DNA of 64,000 bases from Sphingomonadaceae bacterium (GTDB lineage: Bacteria; Pseudomonadota; Alphaproteobacteria; Sphingomonadales; Sphingomonadaceae). The stretch spans positions 1 to 64,000 of the forward strand of contig CANFXW010000012.1 of the NCBI GenBank assembly GCA_947451145.1, in the 5' to 3' direction. The translations under genes and the position numbers were made by a program. Of the stretch, positions 42,370-50,610 are shown piece after piece. The notes under the pieces were generated by a model. It saw only the letters and a list, made by a program, of their open reading frames with translations. It ran no database searches and was not told the origin of the DNA. Position 1 is the first letter of the stretch. Every line of letters starts with the position of its first letter.

Positions 42370-42566
42370 GGGCCATAGAGTGGCACGTGCAAGCGTCCAA
42401 AAAAAGACGAAAAATCAATCATCAAAATAAACAAAAATAATCTGGCAGGTTTTGCCGCCGCTTTGCGTTTTGATGAATGGAGGCACTGCACCCGCGATCC
42501 GCGCATGAGATCGCAGGCCGTGCCCCGGTCGCGCTGGAAGAGCTCTGAAACAAGGGAAATCAAGCC
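42370..42566. promoter_or_regulatory. Divergent promoter region with AT-rich tract
   Basis: 197 bases between the ECF sigma gene (-) and the small exported protein (+). The stretch 42399-42444 is almost only A, T and a few C/G (AAAAAAAGACGAAAAATCAA and following), unlike the GC-rich neighbours. No hexamers are clear enough to name. Confidence 0.5.
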
Positions 42567-42917
42567 ATGAACCGCGCCAAATCCTTGCTGCTCGCTGGAG
42601 CCATGCTGGCCGCGCTGTGCCTTTCTGGTCAGGCGCAGGCCCGCACGCCGTGCAACCCGCCACGTCCCAATCTGGAATACCCCGCCTGGTATCAGGAGTG
42701 CGAAGCCGTGCTTCAGGCCCGCTGGCGCGACAGCAACCCCTATGGTCTGCCCTACCGCGAATACGTCCGCATGCTCTGGCAGATGTACGAAGTCGCCTAC
42801 CACCCCGAGCGGCACCCCGGCCTGATCGGCTCGGCCTGCTCACCCGAAGGCTCGGGTTACATGAACCAGTCGGGCCACGCGCAAATCTGCCGTGGTGGCC
42901 GCTGGACCGTCAAATGA
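42567..42917 (+). CDS. Small exported Cys-containing protein
   Basis: 116 aa, ribosome site AAGGGAAA. Signal peptide MNRAKSLLLAGAMLAALCLS ends near QAQART. Mature part has four Cys (TPCNPP, YQECEA, SACSPE, QICRGG), Tyr/Trp-rich PAWYQE and YVRMLWQMYEVAYHPER. I do not recognise a family. The leader is nearly the same as that of the autotransporter gene 50 bases downstream, so the two are probably expressed and exported together. It lies divergent from the ECF sigma/kinase operon. Confidence 0.72.
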   Translation: MNRAKSLLLAGAMLAALCLSGQAQARTPCNPPRPNLEYPAWYQECEAVLQARWRDSNPYGLPYREYVRMLWQMYEVAYHPERHPGLIGSACSPEGSGYMNQSGHAQICRGGRWTVK

Positions 42918-42966
42918 CACTGAGGCCGCTACCCATCCGAATTCACGATCAACAGGGAACGAAACC

Positions 42967-45840
42967 ATGAACCGCACCAAATCCATTTTGCTGGCCGCAA
43001 CCGCGCTGGCGATGTTCGCCGCGCCGCAGGGGGCGCGGGCGCAGACTGCGCCGGGGGCGGCGGTGGTGTTTTTGCCTGCTCCATCGACTGAGAATGGCCC
43101 CGCCCAATGCCGGGCATCGACGTTTCAATCCACAACTGCGGCTGGAATAAGCGCCGATGGTCGTACAGTTGCTGGGACCACCGCGACATCCAATTGCATT
43201 GTCCTTTGGCACGACGGTATCCCTCAAGTTCAGGCTGGCTCCTACCCTGGCATTCCAACTATCGGAAATGGCTTCGGTGACATTACAGGATTGAGCGGAA
43301 ACGGCCAGGCAGTGGTTGGATACACCAACGATCAGAATGGTTCTCTTGGCTTAACGCGATATTGGACCGCAGCAACTGACCTTCAGTTCTTTCCTGTCAT
43401 CGAGACACTCACTCAGCAACAATTCAACGCCCTTTTTCCCTCTGGCGTGGTTTCTGCCACTGGCCCGGTCCAAAGAGTTCCGATTAATGATGGCTTTGTA
43501 AATGGGGACGGCAATGTCTTTGCGCTGAACTCCGCCTATTCAGTTCCAACTGCACAGGGTGGTAAGTTACTCTTTGACGGGCGGGTGGTGGTGTGGCGCA
43601 GGGGAGTAGGATATTCCGAGTTGCCCACGTTCGCAACCAACACAGCGATGGAAGCTGCCGGGATCGACAGCAGCGGAAATCGGGTTTCTGGAACTGTTCG
43701 CTTCATAACATCGCGCGAGCAGGGTTTTTTCATTTCCAGCACGCCGAGCGCAGCCTTTTTATGGGATGCTGCCAATGGCCTCACGCGCTTGCCTGACCTC
43801 GCGACGACACTGTCTGATCCCGCTTTAGTTGTCATATCAGGCTCAACAGGGATCAGTCGTGATGGCTCGACGGTGTTGGGCTATTCTCGCGCAACTGACG
43901 GCATTTTTCATCCTGTTTTCTGGCGCGGTGGCGCCATCACCGACCTCGGCTTCCTATCCGGCAGATCGCCCACATCACCAGACTTATTTGATGATAATGC
44001 ACATCAAGCGCTCGCAGCTAGCGCTGGCGGCACCGTGATTGTCGGTCGGGTCGGTAGCGAATGCTGCGGCACTTCGGCGACAACGGATCGTGCTTGGCGC
44101 TGGTCGGCGGCGACAGGGATGCAGGATTTACAGCAAATTGCCCTTAATGCTGGTCTTAATCTCAACGGCTATATTCTTTATGAAGCCAACGGCATTTCTG
44201 AAGACGGCCAGTTTATTTCGGGAAACTCCTTCAACGCGGCGCAGGGTCAGTCGCTCGGCTACGTCCTGCAACTCGCGCAAATCACTCAATCCCGCCTGAT
44301 CGTCACCATCCGCCTGCCGGGAGTAACGCAAACCTCCATCATCAACCAGACGTTCAACACGCAGGTCGATGCAAAACTGAACGGCGCGACGGTGTTCACC
44401 CGCACCGTGACCGATCCGATCACCGGGGCTGGCGGCGTTACCGCGCTGGCCGATGCCCGCGCATCCTTGCAACAGACCAGTGGCCTGCGCCGCGTGGTGA
44501 TCGGTGCACCGACACTGATCTCCAGCACCACCACCGTGCTGGGCACCACCAACGCCGTGGTCGATGTCGCCAGCGGAACTTCCACCAGCACAGCCACCGT
44601 CAACACCTTTGGCCCCGCCACCGTCGCCACCGGCGATCTTGGCACCTGCGCCACGCCTGCAGCGAGCAACACGAACCCCACCGGCTGTTCACTGCCGGGA
44701 ACGTCGGTGACGGTGGATGCGGGAATTTTGAACTCCAACGTGTTCACCAACACGATCAACTCGGTAACGCCCACCACGACGCCCACGGTCAACCAGCTGA
44801 TTATCGCCAAGTGGCAGGTGAGTGCTACAGCGGGCAACCAGTTCGGCACGGTCCACGCGCTCGTCGGACCTGCGGCGTTTGATCGCGGCGACCGGCTGAT
44901 CGGGCAGCTCCTCGGAATGGGGGGCAGCGGCCAGAGCGAGAGCGCCAACCGCGTCGCCCGCACTGCCATGCCGATGCGTGATGCCAGCGGGCTTGGCGGC
45001 GAAAGCGGTGCGCTGACCATGTTCGGTGGCTATTTCGGCAACTGGCAACACACCGATGCGGATGCATCCGTGCCGGTCGCCGATGTGAAGGGCAGCAGCA
45101 ACGGCTTTGTTCTCGGGCTGGAAAAGGGCTTTGGCGCAGGCCGTGTGGGCGTGGCAGTGGATCATGGCACTTCGGACTACACCGTGCGCGATGCGACCTA
45201 TCCCGAAACGCTCAGCTTCAGGCACACGCAGGTGGCGCTGTTCGCCGGATGGCAGGGCGGCGGGTTTTCGCTCGATGGCGCGGCGGCCTATGGCTTTGGC
45301 ACGGCGCGGACCTCGCTGGTTACGCCGACAACGCCTGCAACCGGCAAGCGCGATGTGCGGAGCTGGTCGCTGGGGGCACAGGCGGGCTATACGGTGCCGC
45401 TGGGCAAGTCTGCCAGCGCCGAGTTGGTGGGTGGCCTGCGCCACACCTCGGCAAGCCTCAAAGCCTTCACCGAGACCGGCGGCCCCAGCCCGCTGCTGGG
45501 CAAGGCACAGACCGTCAAGCGCACCCGGGTATATGGCGGGATCGATGTGCAGGCCGGGATCGCACTGGGCAGCCTCACGCTTACTCCGCGCCTTCACGCC
45601 CGCTATGCGCATGATAGCGGCGATGCCAGCGGCACGGCGGACATGGTCTTCGCCAGCGCCCCCGGCGGCCCGGTGATGCAGGCGCTCGGCCCGGGTGTGG
45701 GCCGTGATGTGGCGGAACTGGGCGGATCGCTCGACGCGGCGGTGAGCGGCAATGTCCACGTTTGGGCCGGCTATGACGGCACCTTCCGCAAGGGAGGCCA
45801 AGCCCATGCGGCGAAGGCGGGGGTTACTGTTGTTTGGTGA
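42967..45840 (+). CDS. Autotransporter with HAF-type repeats in the passenger domain
   Basis: 957 aa from ATG 42967. Signal peptide ends near ARAQT. Passenger residues about 55-435 contain repeated blocks of the HAF pattern: GISADGRTVAG, LSGNGQAVVGY, GISRDGSTVLGYS, SAGGTVIVGRV, GISEDGQFISGNS. A low-complexity Thr/Ser/Val linker follows, then a C-terminal beta-barrel (GGYFGNW... LEKGFGAGRVGVAVDHG... VTVVW) ending in Trp. It displays the repeat domain on the surface. The DNA of the passenger (to about 44270) is visibly less GC-rich than the linker and barrel. It is likely controlled with the small exported gene by the ECF sigma factor. Confidence 0.85.
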   Translation: MNRTKSILLAATALAMFAAPQGARAQTAPGAAVVFLPAPSTENGPAQCRASTFQSTTAAGISADGRTVAGTTATSNCIVLWHDGIPQVQAGSYPGIPTIGNGFGDITGLSGNGQAVVGYTNDQNGSLGLTRYWTAATDLQFFPVIETLTQQQFNALFPSGVVSATGPVQRVPINDGFVNGDGNVFALNSAYSVPTAQGGKLLFDGRVVVWRRGVGYSELPTFATNTAMEAAGIDSSGNRVSGTVRFITSREQGFFISSTPSAAFLWDAANGLTRLPDLATTLSDPALVVISGSTGISRDGSTVLGYSRATDGIFHPVFWRGGAITDLGFLSGRSPTSPDLFDDNAHQALAASAGGTVIVGRVGSECCGTSATTDRAWRWSAATGMQDLQQIALNAGLNLNGYILYEANGISEDGQFISGNSFNAAQGQSLGYVLQLAQITQSRLIVTIRLPGVTQTSIINQTFNTQVDAKLNGATVFTRTVTDPITGAGGVTALADARASLQQTSGLRRVVIGAPTLISSTTTVLGTTNAVVDVASGTSTSTATVNTFGPATVATGDLGTCATPAASNTNPTGCSLPGTSVTVDAGILNSNVFTNTINSVTPTTTPTVNQLIIAKWQVSATAGNQFGTVHALVGPAAFDRGDRLIGQLLGMGGSGQSESANRVARTAMPMRDASGLGGESGALTMFGGYFGNWQHTDADASVPVADVKGSSNGFVLGLEKGFGAGRVGVAVDHGTSDYTVRDATYPETLSFRHTQVALFAGWQGGGFSLDGAAAYGFGTARTSLVTPTTPATGKRDVRSWSLGAQAGYTVPLGKSASAELVGGLRHTSASLKAFTETGGPSPLLGKAQTVKRTRVYGGIDVQAGIALGSLTLTPRLHARYAHDSGDASGTADMVFASAPGGPVMQALGPGVGRDVAELGGSLDAAVSGNVHVWAGYDGTFRKGGQAHAAKAGVTVVW

Positions 45841-46339
45841 TCTTACAGGAAACCTTCATGCGTTGCTTCGGCAGGGGCCCCAAACGAGGCGGGGCATTTC
45901 GTCTAATTGTGCGGCAGCTTTCGCAAAAAGCAGTCCTTCCGGATTGCCCGCACTATTAGTCAGGGATCGGCGCTGGCGAATGTCCGCTTCTCTCGGTGGC
46001 ATCGGCCATTCAGAGTGGCCTCGTCAGGATCAAACGTTTTCGCCTGAGCTTATCGGCACCTCGCGGCGAAAATCGCTTCGCCTATCGCCCCGATTTCGCG
46101 AGGGTATCGCTGCGCGGTTCTTGGCATTTGTCCTGTCCACCGCCATGTGAAGGCTCGCAGCCCATTGGCGGGCAACTGGCTGTTCCCTCCAAGTCAGTTG
46201 GAATTCGATTTGTAGTGCAGGGTGCTTGCAAGTTTCGGCAGGGATTGCACTATGTCACAATGCATCTCAATTGGCGCTTGGAAGCGCGCAAATGGCTGCT
46301 GGACGGAAAAATGGATTCGGCTTCAGGAGAGAGTATCAA
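45841..46339. other. Intergenic region, nothing definite
   Basis: 499 bases between the autotransporter and the nitronate monooxygenase. Several frames are open, but none has a ribosome site, leader or family features. No hairpin or repeat of note. The promoter of the two-gene operon downstream should be in the last 150 bases. Confidence 0.5.
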
Positions 46340-47329
46340 GTGCCATTACCCGCCGATCTTCGCGCCAGCATTACGCTTCCGGCCTTTGCCGCGCCCATGT
46401 TTCTGGTTAGCGGGCCCGAGCTTGCCATTGCCTGTTGTCAGGCCGGGATCATCGGCTCGCTGACCCGCAACCACTGCCGCGATCTGGAGGAGTTGGTCCA
46501 GCAGCTGAAGACGGTCCGCTCTGCGCTCGACCGCTTCGCCGGAGAGCATCCCGGGCGCACGATTGGGCCGCTCAGTGTCAATATCTCGCCGAATTTCAGC
46601 CGTGATGTATTTCGTGAGCACCTTGAGGCCTGCCGCCAATATGGCGTGCGGATCATCGTCACTTCCGTGGGCAATCCGACCGAGAATGCACCTTTGGTGC
46701 AGGAATACGGGTTGCTCCACTTCCACGATGCGACAACCATTCGCTTTGCCGAAAAGGCGGCAGCGGCAGGCGTTGACGGCATCGTTTGCATCGGCGCGGG
46801 CGGGGGCGGCCATGCGGGTACGATCAGCCACCTTGTTTTCGTGCCGCAAGTGCGACGGATGTTCGATGGCGTGATCGTGATGGCGGGGGCGATCTCAACC
46901 GGCGCGGCGATCCGCGCGGGCGAGGTGCTGGGCGCTGACCTCGCCTATGTCGGCACACGCATGATCGCGACGCAGGAATCCGGCGCGCCCGATGCCTACA
47001 AGGCGATGCTGGTCGAAGGCGGGGTGACGGATGTGATCTATACCCGCGGCGTCAGTGGCTTGGCGGCGTCGTGGCTTAAGGCATCGCTCAAGGATATCGG
47101 GCTCGATCCCGATAATCTGTTCTTGCCCGAAGGCCGCAGTACCGAGCATCTGCCTGCGGGCAAGAAGCCCTGGCGCGATATCTGGAGCGGCGGGCAAGGG
47201 ATCGCGCTGATCGACGATCTGCCGAGTGTCGCCGAGCTGGTTGCGCGGCTGCAGGCTGAATATGTCGAGGCCTGCGCTTTGCCCGATATGGCCGCTGCAG
47301 CGCGGGCTGCACTTGGAACCCAGCAATGA
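46340..47329 (+). CDS. Nitronate monooxygenase / NPD-family flavoprotein
   Basis: 329 aa from GTG 46340, with AGGAG 10 bases upstream; the longer frame from 46226 has a leader without family similarity. TIM-barrel FMN protein: LPAFAAPMFLVSGPEL at the N-terminus, SVNISPNF, IVTSVGNPTENAP, and the catalytic-His motif GAGGGGHAG. FMN oxidases of this family act on nitroalkanes, or on enoyl compounds as trans-2-enoyl reductases. Coupled to an enoyl-CoA hydratase (ATGA overlap at 47326), so a role with CoA intermediates of a degraded acid is plausible. Confidence 0.85.
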   Translation: MPLPADLRASITLPAFAAPMFLVSGPELAIACCQAGIIGSLTRNHCRDLEELVQQLKTVRSALDRFAGEHPGRTIGPLSVNISPNFSRDVFREHLEACRQYGVRIIVTSVGNPTENAPLVQEYGLLHFHDATTIRFAEKAAAAGVDGIVCIGAGGGGHAGTISHLVFVPQVRRMFDGVIVMAGAISTGAAIRAGEVLGADLAYVGTRMIATQESGAPDAYKAMLVEGGVTDVIYTRGVSGLAASWLKASLKDIGLDPDNLFLPEGRSTEHLPAGKKPWRDIWSGGQGIALIDDLPSVAELVARLQAEYVEACALPDMAAAARAALGTQQ

Positions 47330-48060
47330 GCGAACCGCGTGTCTTGCGCCATGATGAAGGCGGTCTTGCCACGCTAACACTCAACCGGTCTGACAAGCTC
47401 AATGCTCTCGACAATCAGGCGTTTCATGAGCTCGACGCGCACCTTGCCGATCTGGAGGGCCAGACCGACACGATTGGCTGCGTTGTGCTGCGCGGGGCCG
47501 GGCGGGGGTTCTGCTCGGGGGCAGATTTGCAGACGATCGCGCCCGTGACTGTCGTCTTCAAGCCGAAGGTCATCGACCGCCTTGCCGCCTTGCCCCAGCC
47601 GACGATCGCGGCGGTGCACGGCGTTTGCTTTACCGGCGGGCTCGAACTGGCGCTCGCCTGCGATTTCATCGTCGCCGATTCCGGCGCGCGGTTTGCCGAT
47701 ACCCACGGCAAATGGGGACTGGTCGGTGCCTGGGGCATGATCCAGCGCCTACCTCGCCGCATTGGCGAACAGGCCGCCAAGGCGATGATGATGACCGCTC
47801 GGGTCGTTCCGGCTAGAGAGGCTCTGGCGCTGGGGCTTGCTGACTTGGTTGCACCGGAGGGCGAGCTGGACGCCACCCTCGCCGGATTTGCTGCACAGAT
47901 CCTCGCCAACTCGTGGCATAGCAACATGCACACCAAACGGCTGATGCGCGTGGGCGAGGGCATGCCGCTGGCCGACGCGCTGGCTTGGCAACGCGACAAT
48001 CCGCCCGGCAACGCCCCCGACCATGCCGAGCGTGTCGCCGCATTCACCAAGAAGGCCTAG
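47326..48060 (+). CDS. Enoyl-CoA hydratase/isomerase family protein
   Basis: 244 aa; ATG 47326 overlaps the previous stop by 4 bases. Crotonase fold: LNRSDKLNALDNQAF, oxyanion hole GRGFCSGADLQ and GVCFTGGLELALACDF, and ADTHGKWGLVGAWG containing the active-site region. Family members hydrate or isomerise enoyl-CoA or act on related CoA esters. Its partner gene suggests a two-step conversion of a fatty or aromatic-derived CoA ester. The precise substrate cannot be read. Confidence 0.87.
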   Translation: MSEPRVLRHDEGGLATLTLNRSDKLNALDNQAFHELDAHLADLEGQTDTIGCVVLRGAGRGFCSGADLQTIAPVTVVFKPKVIDRLAALPQPTIAAVHGVCFTGGLELALACDFIVADSGARFADTHGKWGLVGAWGMIQRLPRRIGEQAAKAMMMTARVVPAREALALGLADLVAPEGELDATLAGFAAQILANSWHSNMHTKRLMRVGEGMPLADALAWQRDNPPGNAPDHAERVAAFTKKA

Positions 48061-48288
48061 CGGAAGGTAAGTCAACCCGATTGCGCCTGACCGCCATAGA
48101 TGCAGTAACTGGCGCCACCACTTCCCGGCAGCCGGCATCCGGCAAGGTGCTGCATCCACACAGTCATGATGCAAGGAAACACTCCGGTCGACGAATGCAT
48201 GTCTGGCGAAAGCAGTTGGAATTGATTGAAGGGACCCGGTCTGGTGAGGGCGTTCAGCCCCCGCGCATTTTGCAGAACATCGCGCCGT

Positions 48289-50241
48289 TCAGGGCATTCC
48301 GGCAAGGCCAAAGGCCTTGGTGTGAATCGGATCTGCCGCACCAACCACGGCCTCCCAGTCGCTGCGCATGCGGCGGCATTCGCCATGGCGCCGGGTGACG
48401 CCGATCCGGTCAAAGAATTCAAGTAACTGGATGATGAAGTTGCGGCCAATCCCGCTCGCGTCGCGCAGCTGCGCGGCGGTAAAGCCATTCGGCGATGCCG
48501 CATCCAGCTTTGCCGCAAGCGCGACGAGCGATGCGACGTGTTCGCGCACCATGAATTTCGTTTCGGTTACCTGCCAAAGATCGCCGCTCGAGCGCCGCCG
48601 CATCATCATCGCGGTTGCAGCGGCCTCGCTGCAGTGCAGTCCGCGCGCCAGCTCGGCAATGACTATGGGCTTTGGTTCATGGCCTTCGAACAGCGCCAAT
48701 GCGCGCCGCCAGAAGTCGATCTCGATCTGGCTGAAGCTGGCAGAGTGACCGGGAAGGCGCAGCAGCGCACCCTCCACCTCGATCTGCCCCGCTGAAACGA
48801 GTGCACGCACAAGTGAAGTGAACAGTTCGGTAGAAACGGGTTCACCAATTGCCATTCGGGCAGCGCGGCGCGGCATTCCGCCTTCGCCGGGACGGTCACG
48901 GTGCCACAGTTCGAGCGTGCCCTTCAGAGCTAGGCCAAGTCTGTCAAACCGGCTGGCAGCGATGGCGATCGATTGCTTCTTGCCAGCCAGTACAATGTCA
49001 GCCTTGGCCAGCATATCTGCCATGGCATTGTCCGTCAGATTGCAGGCGCGCGCGAACCAGTGCGTATCGGGCTCGATCCCGGGCTCTGATGCCAGCGCCA
49101 TGAGCTTGTCTGCCGGGTCTGTCTTCGCGAGCGCGGCGGCACGAGCCTCTCGCTCTGCCAGAGGGCGCCGTTTGGCTGTGGCAAGCGGATCGAACACTTT
49201 TCCGCCGCCAAGCAGTTCGCGGCCAGATTGATCGCGCAGGATGAAACGGTCGTCTGAAACGACCGTCGTCGGTTCGTCGAGAACCAGCTGGACAACAGCG
49301 TCCGTCCCCGGCGCGATGGCACGTTGGCGCGGCGTAAGCAGGCGCGCGCCTATGGCTGCGGCTCCGATGTGGAGCTGGACACGGACATCATGTTTCAATG
49401 GCGTTGGCCGCTCCGCCAGCAGGGTAAGGCTAACCTCCATTCTGGTGGTGGGGGCGTGAGCAGGATGGGCGAGCAGCCAGTCGCCGCGGTGAACTTCGTT
49501 CACTTCGATACCGGCCAGATTAAGAGCGCAGCGCTCACCAGTACAGGCAGCCTCTACCTTGCGCCCTCCGCTCTGCAATCCGCGCAGGCGCACTTCGCGG
49601 CCCAGCGGCGAGACAATCAGGGCATCACCGAGCTCCACCCGGCCAGATACCACCGTACCGGTTACCACCGTGCCCGCTCCGGTGACTGAAAACGCGCGGT
49701 CTATCGCCAGGCGGAAGTGATGCGACTGATCGGAAGGCTGTGGATCCCTCGCGGCCAACAATGCGGTTGCGAGCGCGGGAATGCCTTCGCCGGTCAGCGT
49801 TGAAACCGGGAATATCTGCGACCCGGCCAGAGTGGTGGTCCGGATTAATTCGTCAATGGTTTTGCGCACCTCTGCAAGACGTTCGGCATCGACCCGGTCG
49901 ATCTTGGTCAACACTACTGCCCCGCGGTCCACGCCAAGCAGGTTGAGGATGCGCAGGTGCTCCACCGTCTGCGGCATAATGCCATCATCGGCTGCGACCA
50001 CCAGCAGCGCAAACCGGGCCCCGCTGAGGCCTGCGAGCATATTTCTGATAAAGCGTTCGTGTCCGGGAACGTCGATGAAGCCAATCGTCGGCCCGTCGTC
50101 CGGCCGCCAATAGGCGAAGCCGAGATCGATAGATATGCCGCGCGCCTTTTCTTCCGGCAGCCGATCAGTTTCGATGCCGGTCAGGGTGCGGATCAGCGAG
50201 GTCTTGCCGTGATCGATGTGTCCTGAAGTGACGATCAGCAT
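48289..50241 (-). CDS. selB: Selenocysteine-specific translation elongation factor SelB
   Basis: 650 aa. GTP-binding G1 GHIDHGKT, G2/switch ARGISIDLGF, G3 DVPGHE, and the TKID motif (G4), with the two EF-Tu-like beta domains (GTGTVVTGTVVSG) and four C-terminal winged-helix domains that bind the SECIS hairpin (ending QLRDASGIGRNFIIQLLEFFDRIGVT, cited here as GRNFIIQLLEFFDR). It carries Sec-tRNA to in-frame UGA codons. The selenocysteine tRNA gene lies 102 bases away, divergently. selA and selD are not in the window. Confidence 0.95.
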   Translation of the reverse strand: MLIVTSGHIDHGKTSLIRTLTGIETDRLPEEKARGISIDLGFAYWRPDDGPTIGFIDVPGHERFIRNMLAGLSGARFALLVVAADDGIMPQTVEHLRILNLLGVDRGAVVLTKIDRVDAERLAEVRKTIDELIRTTTLAGSQIFPVSTLTGEGIPALATALLAARDPQPSDQSHHFRLAIDRAFSVTGAGTVVTGTVVSGRVELGDALIVSPLGREVRLRGLQSGGRKVEAACTGERCALNLAGIEVNEVHRGDWLLAHPAHAPTTRMEVSLTLLAERPTPLKHDVRVQLHIGAAAIGARLLTPRQRAIAPGTDAVVQLVLDEPTTVVSDDRFILRDQSGRELLGGGKVFDPLATAKRRPLAEREARAAALAKTDPADKLMALASEPGIEPDTHWFARACNLTDNAMADMLAKADIVLAGKKQSIAIAASRFDRLGLALKGTLELWHRDRPGEGGMPRRAARMAIGEPVSTELFTSLVRALVSAGQIEVEGALLRLPGHSASFSQIEIDFWRRALALFEGHEPKPIVIAELARGLHCSEAAATAMMMRRRSSGDLWQVTETKFMVREHVASLVALAAKLDAASPNGFTAAQLRDASGIGRNFIIQLLEFFDRIGVTRRHGECRRMRSDWEAVVGAADPIHTKAFGLAGMP

Positions 50242-50343
50242 TCAGTCGCCTTAGCCCGAAGGCATCCGGGTCACAATGCGCGGGGGAACTTGGCCGAACA
50301 GGCGCAACTGGACGATGCAATTTCGCCCGCCTAAGGGGGGCGA

Positions 50344-50437
50344 GGAAGAGAAATGCTCCCGGTGGGGTGCCCGGACTTCAAATCCGGTGGGGGGCGCCCG
50401 GCGTCTCCGGCAGGTTCGACTCCTGCCTCTTCCGCCA
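50344..50437 (+). tRNA. selC: tRNA-Sec (anticodon TCA)
   Basis: 94 bases including an encoded CCA. Acceptor arms GGAAGAG and CTCTTCC with discriminator G; anticodon arm CCGGA-CTTCAAA-TCCGG gives anticodon TCA (reads UGA). Long variable arm (GGGGGCGCC paired with GGCGTCTCC with two G-U pairs) and T arm GCAGG-TTCGACT-CCTGC, as in E. coli selC. The acceptor plus T stem count 12 base pairs (7+5) rather than the 13 (8+5) of E. coli. It lies beside selB. Confidence 0.95.
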
Positions 50438-50610
50438 TTTGCCAGTCGCAATCGTCAGGCGGGCGGGATCGTCAGCGTCAGGCCCGAGCGGCCTGTACTC
50501 GCCTTTTCAAGGCGTGCTGGCCCCGGAACTATACCTAGCCGTCGATTTGCGATTTGCATCACCGCTGATCCTATAACGGCTGCAGCAGCCCCGGGACATC
50601 GAGTGATGAA

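Noticed and set aside
48318..48332. AAGGCC/GGCCTT hairpin near the end of selB
   Set aside because: A short stem inside the selB coding region with only three bases in the loop and no T-tract; likely incidental.
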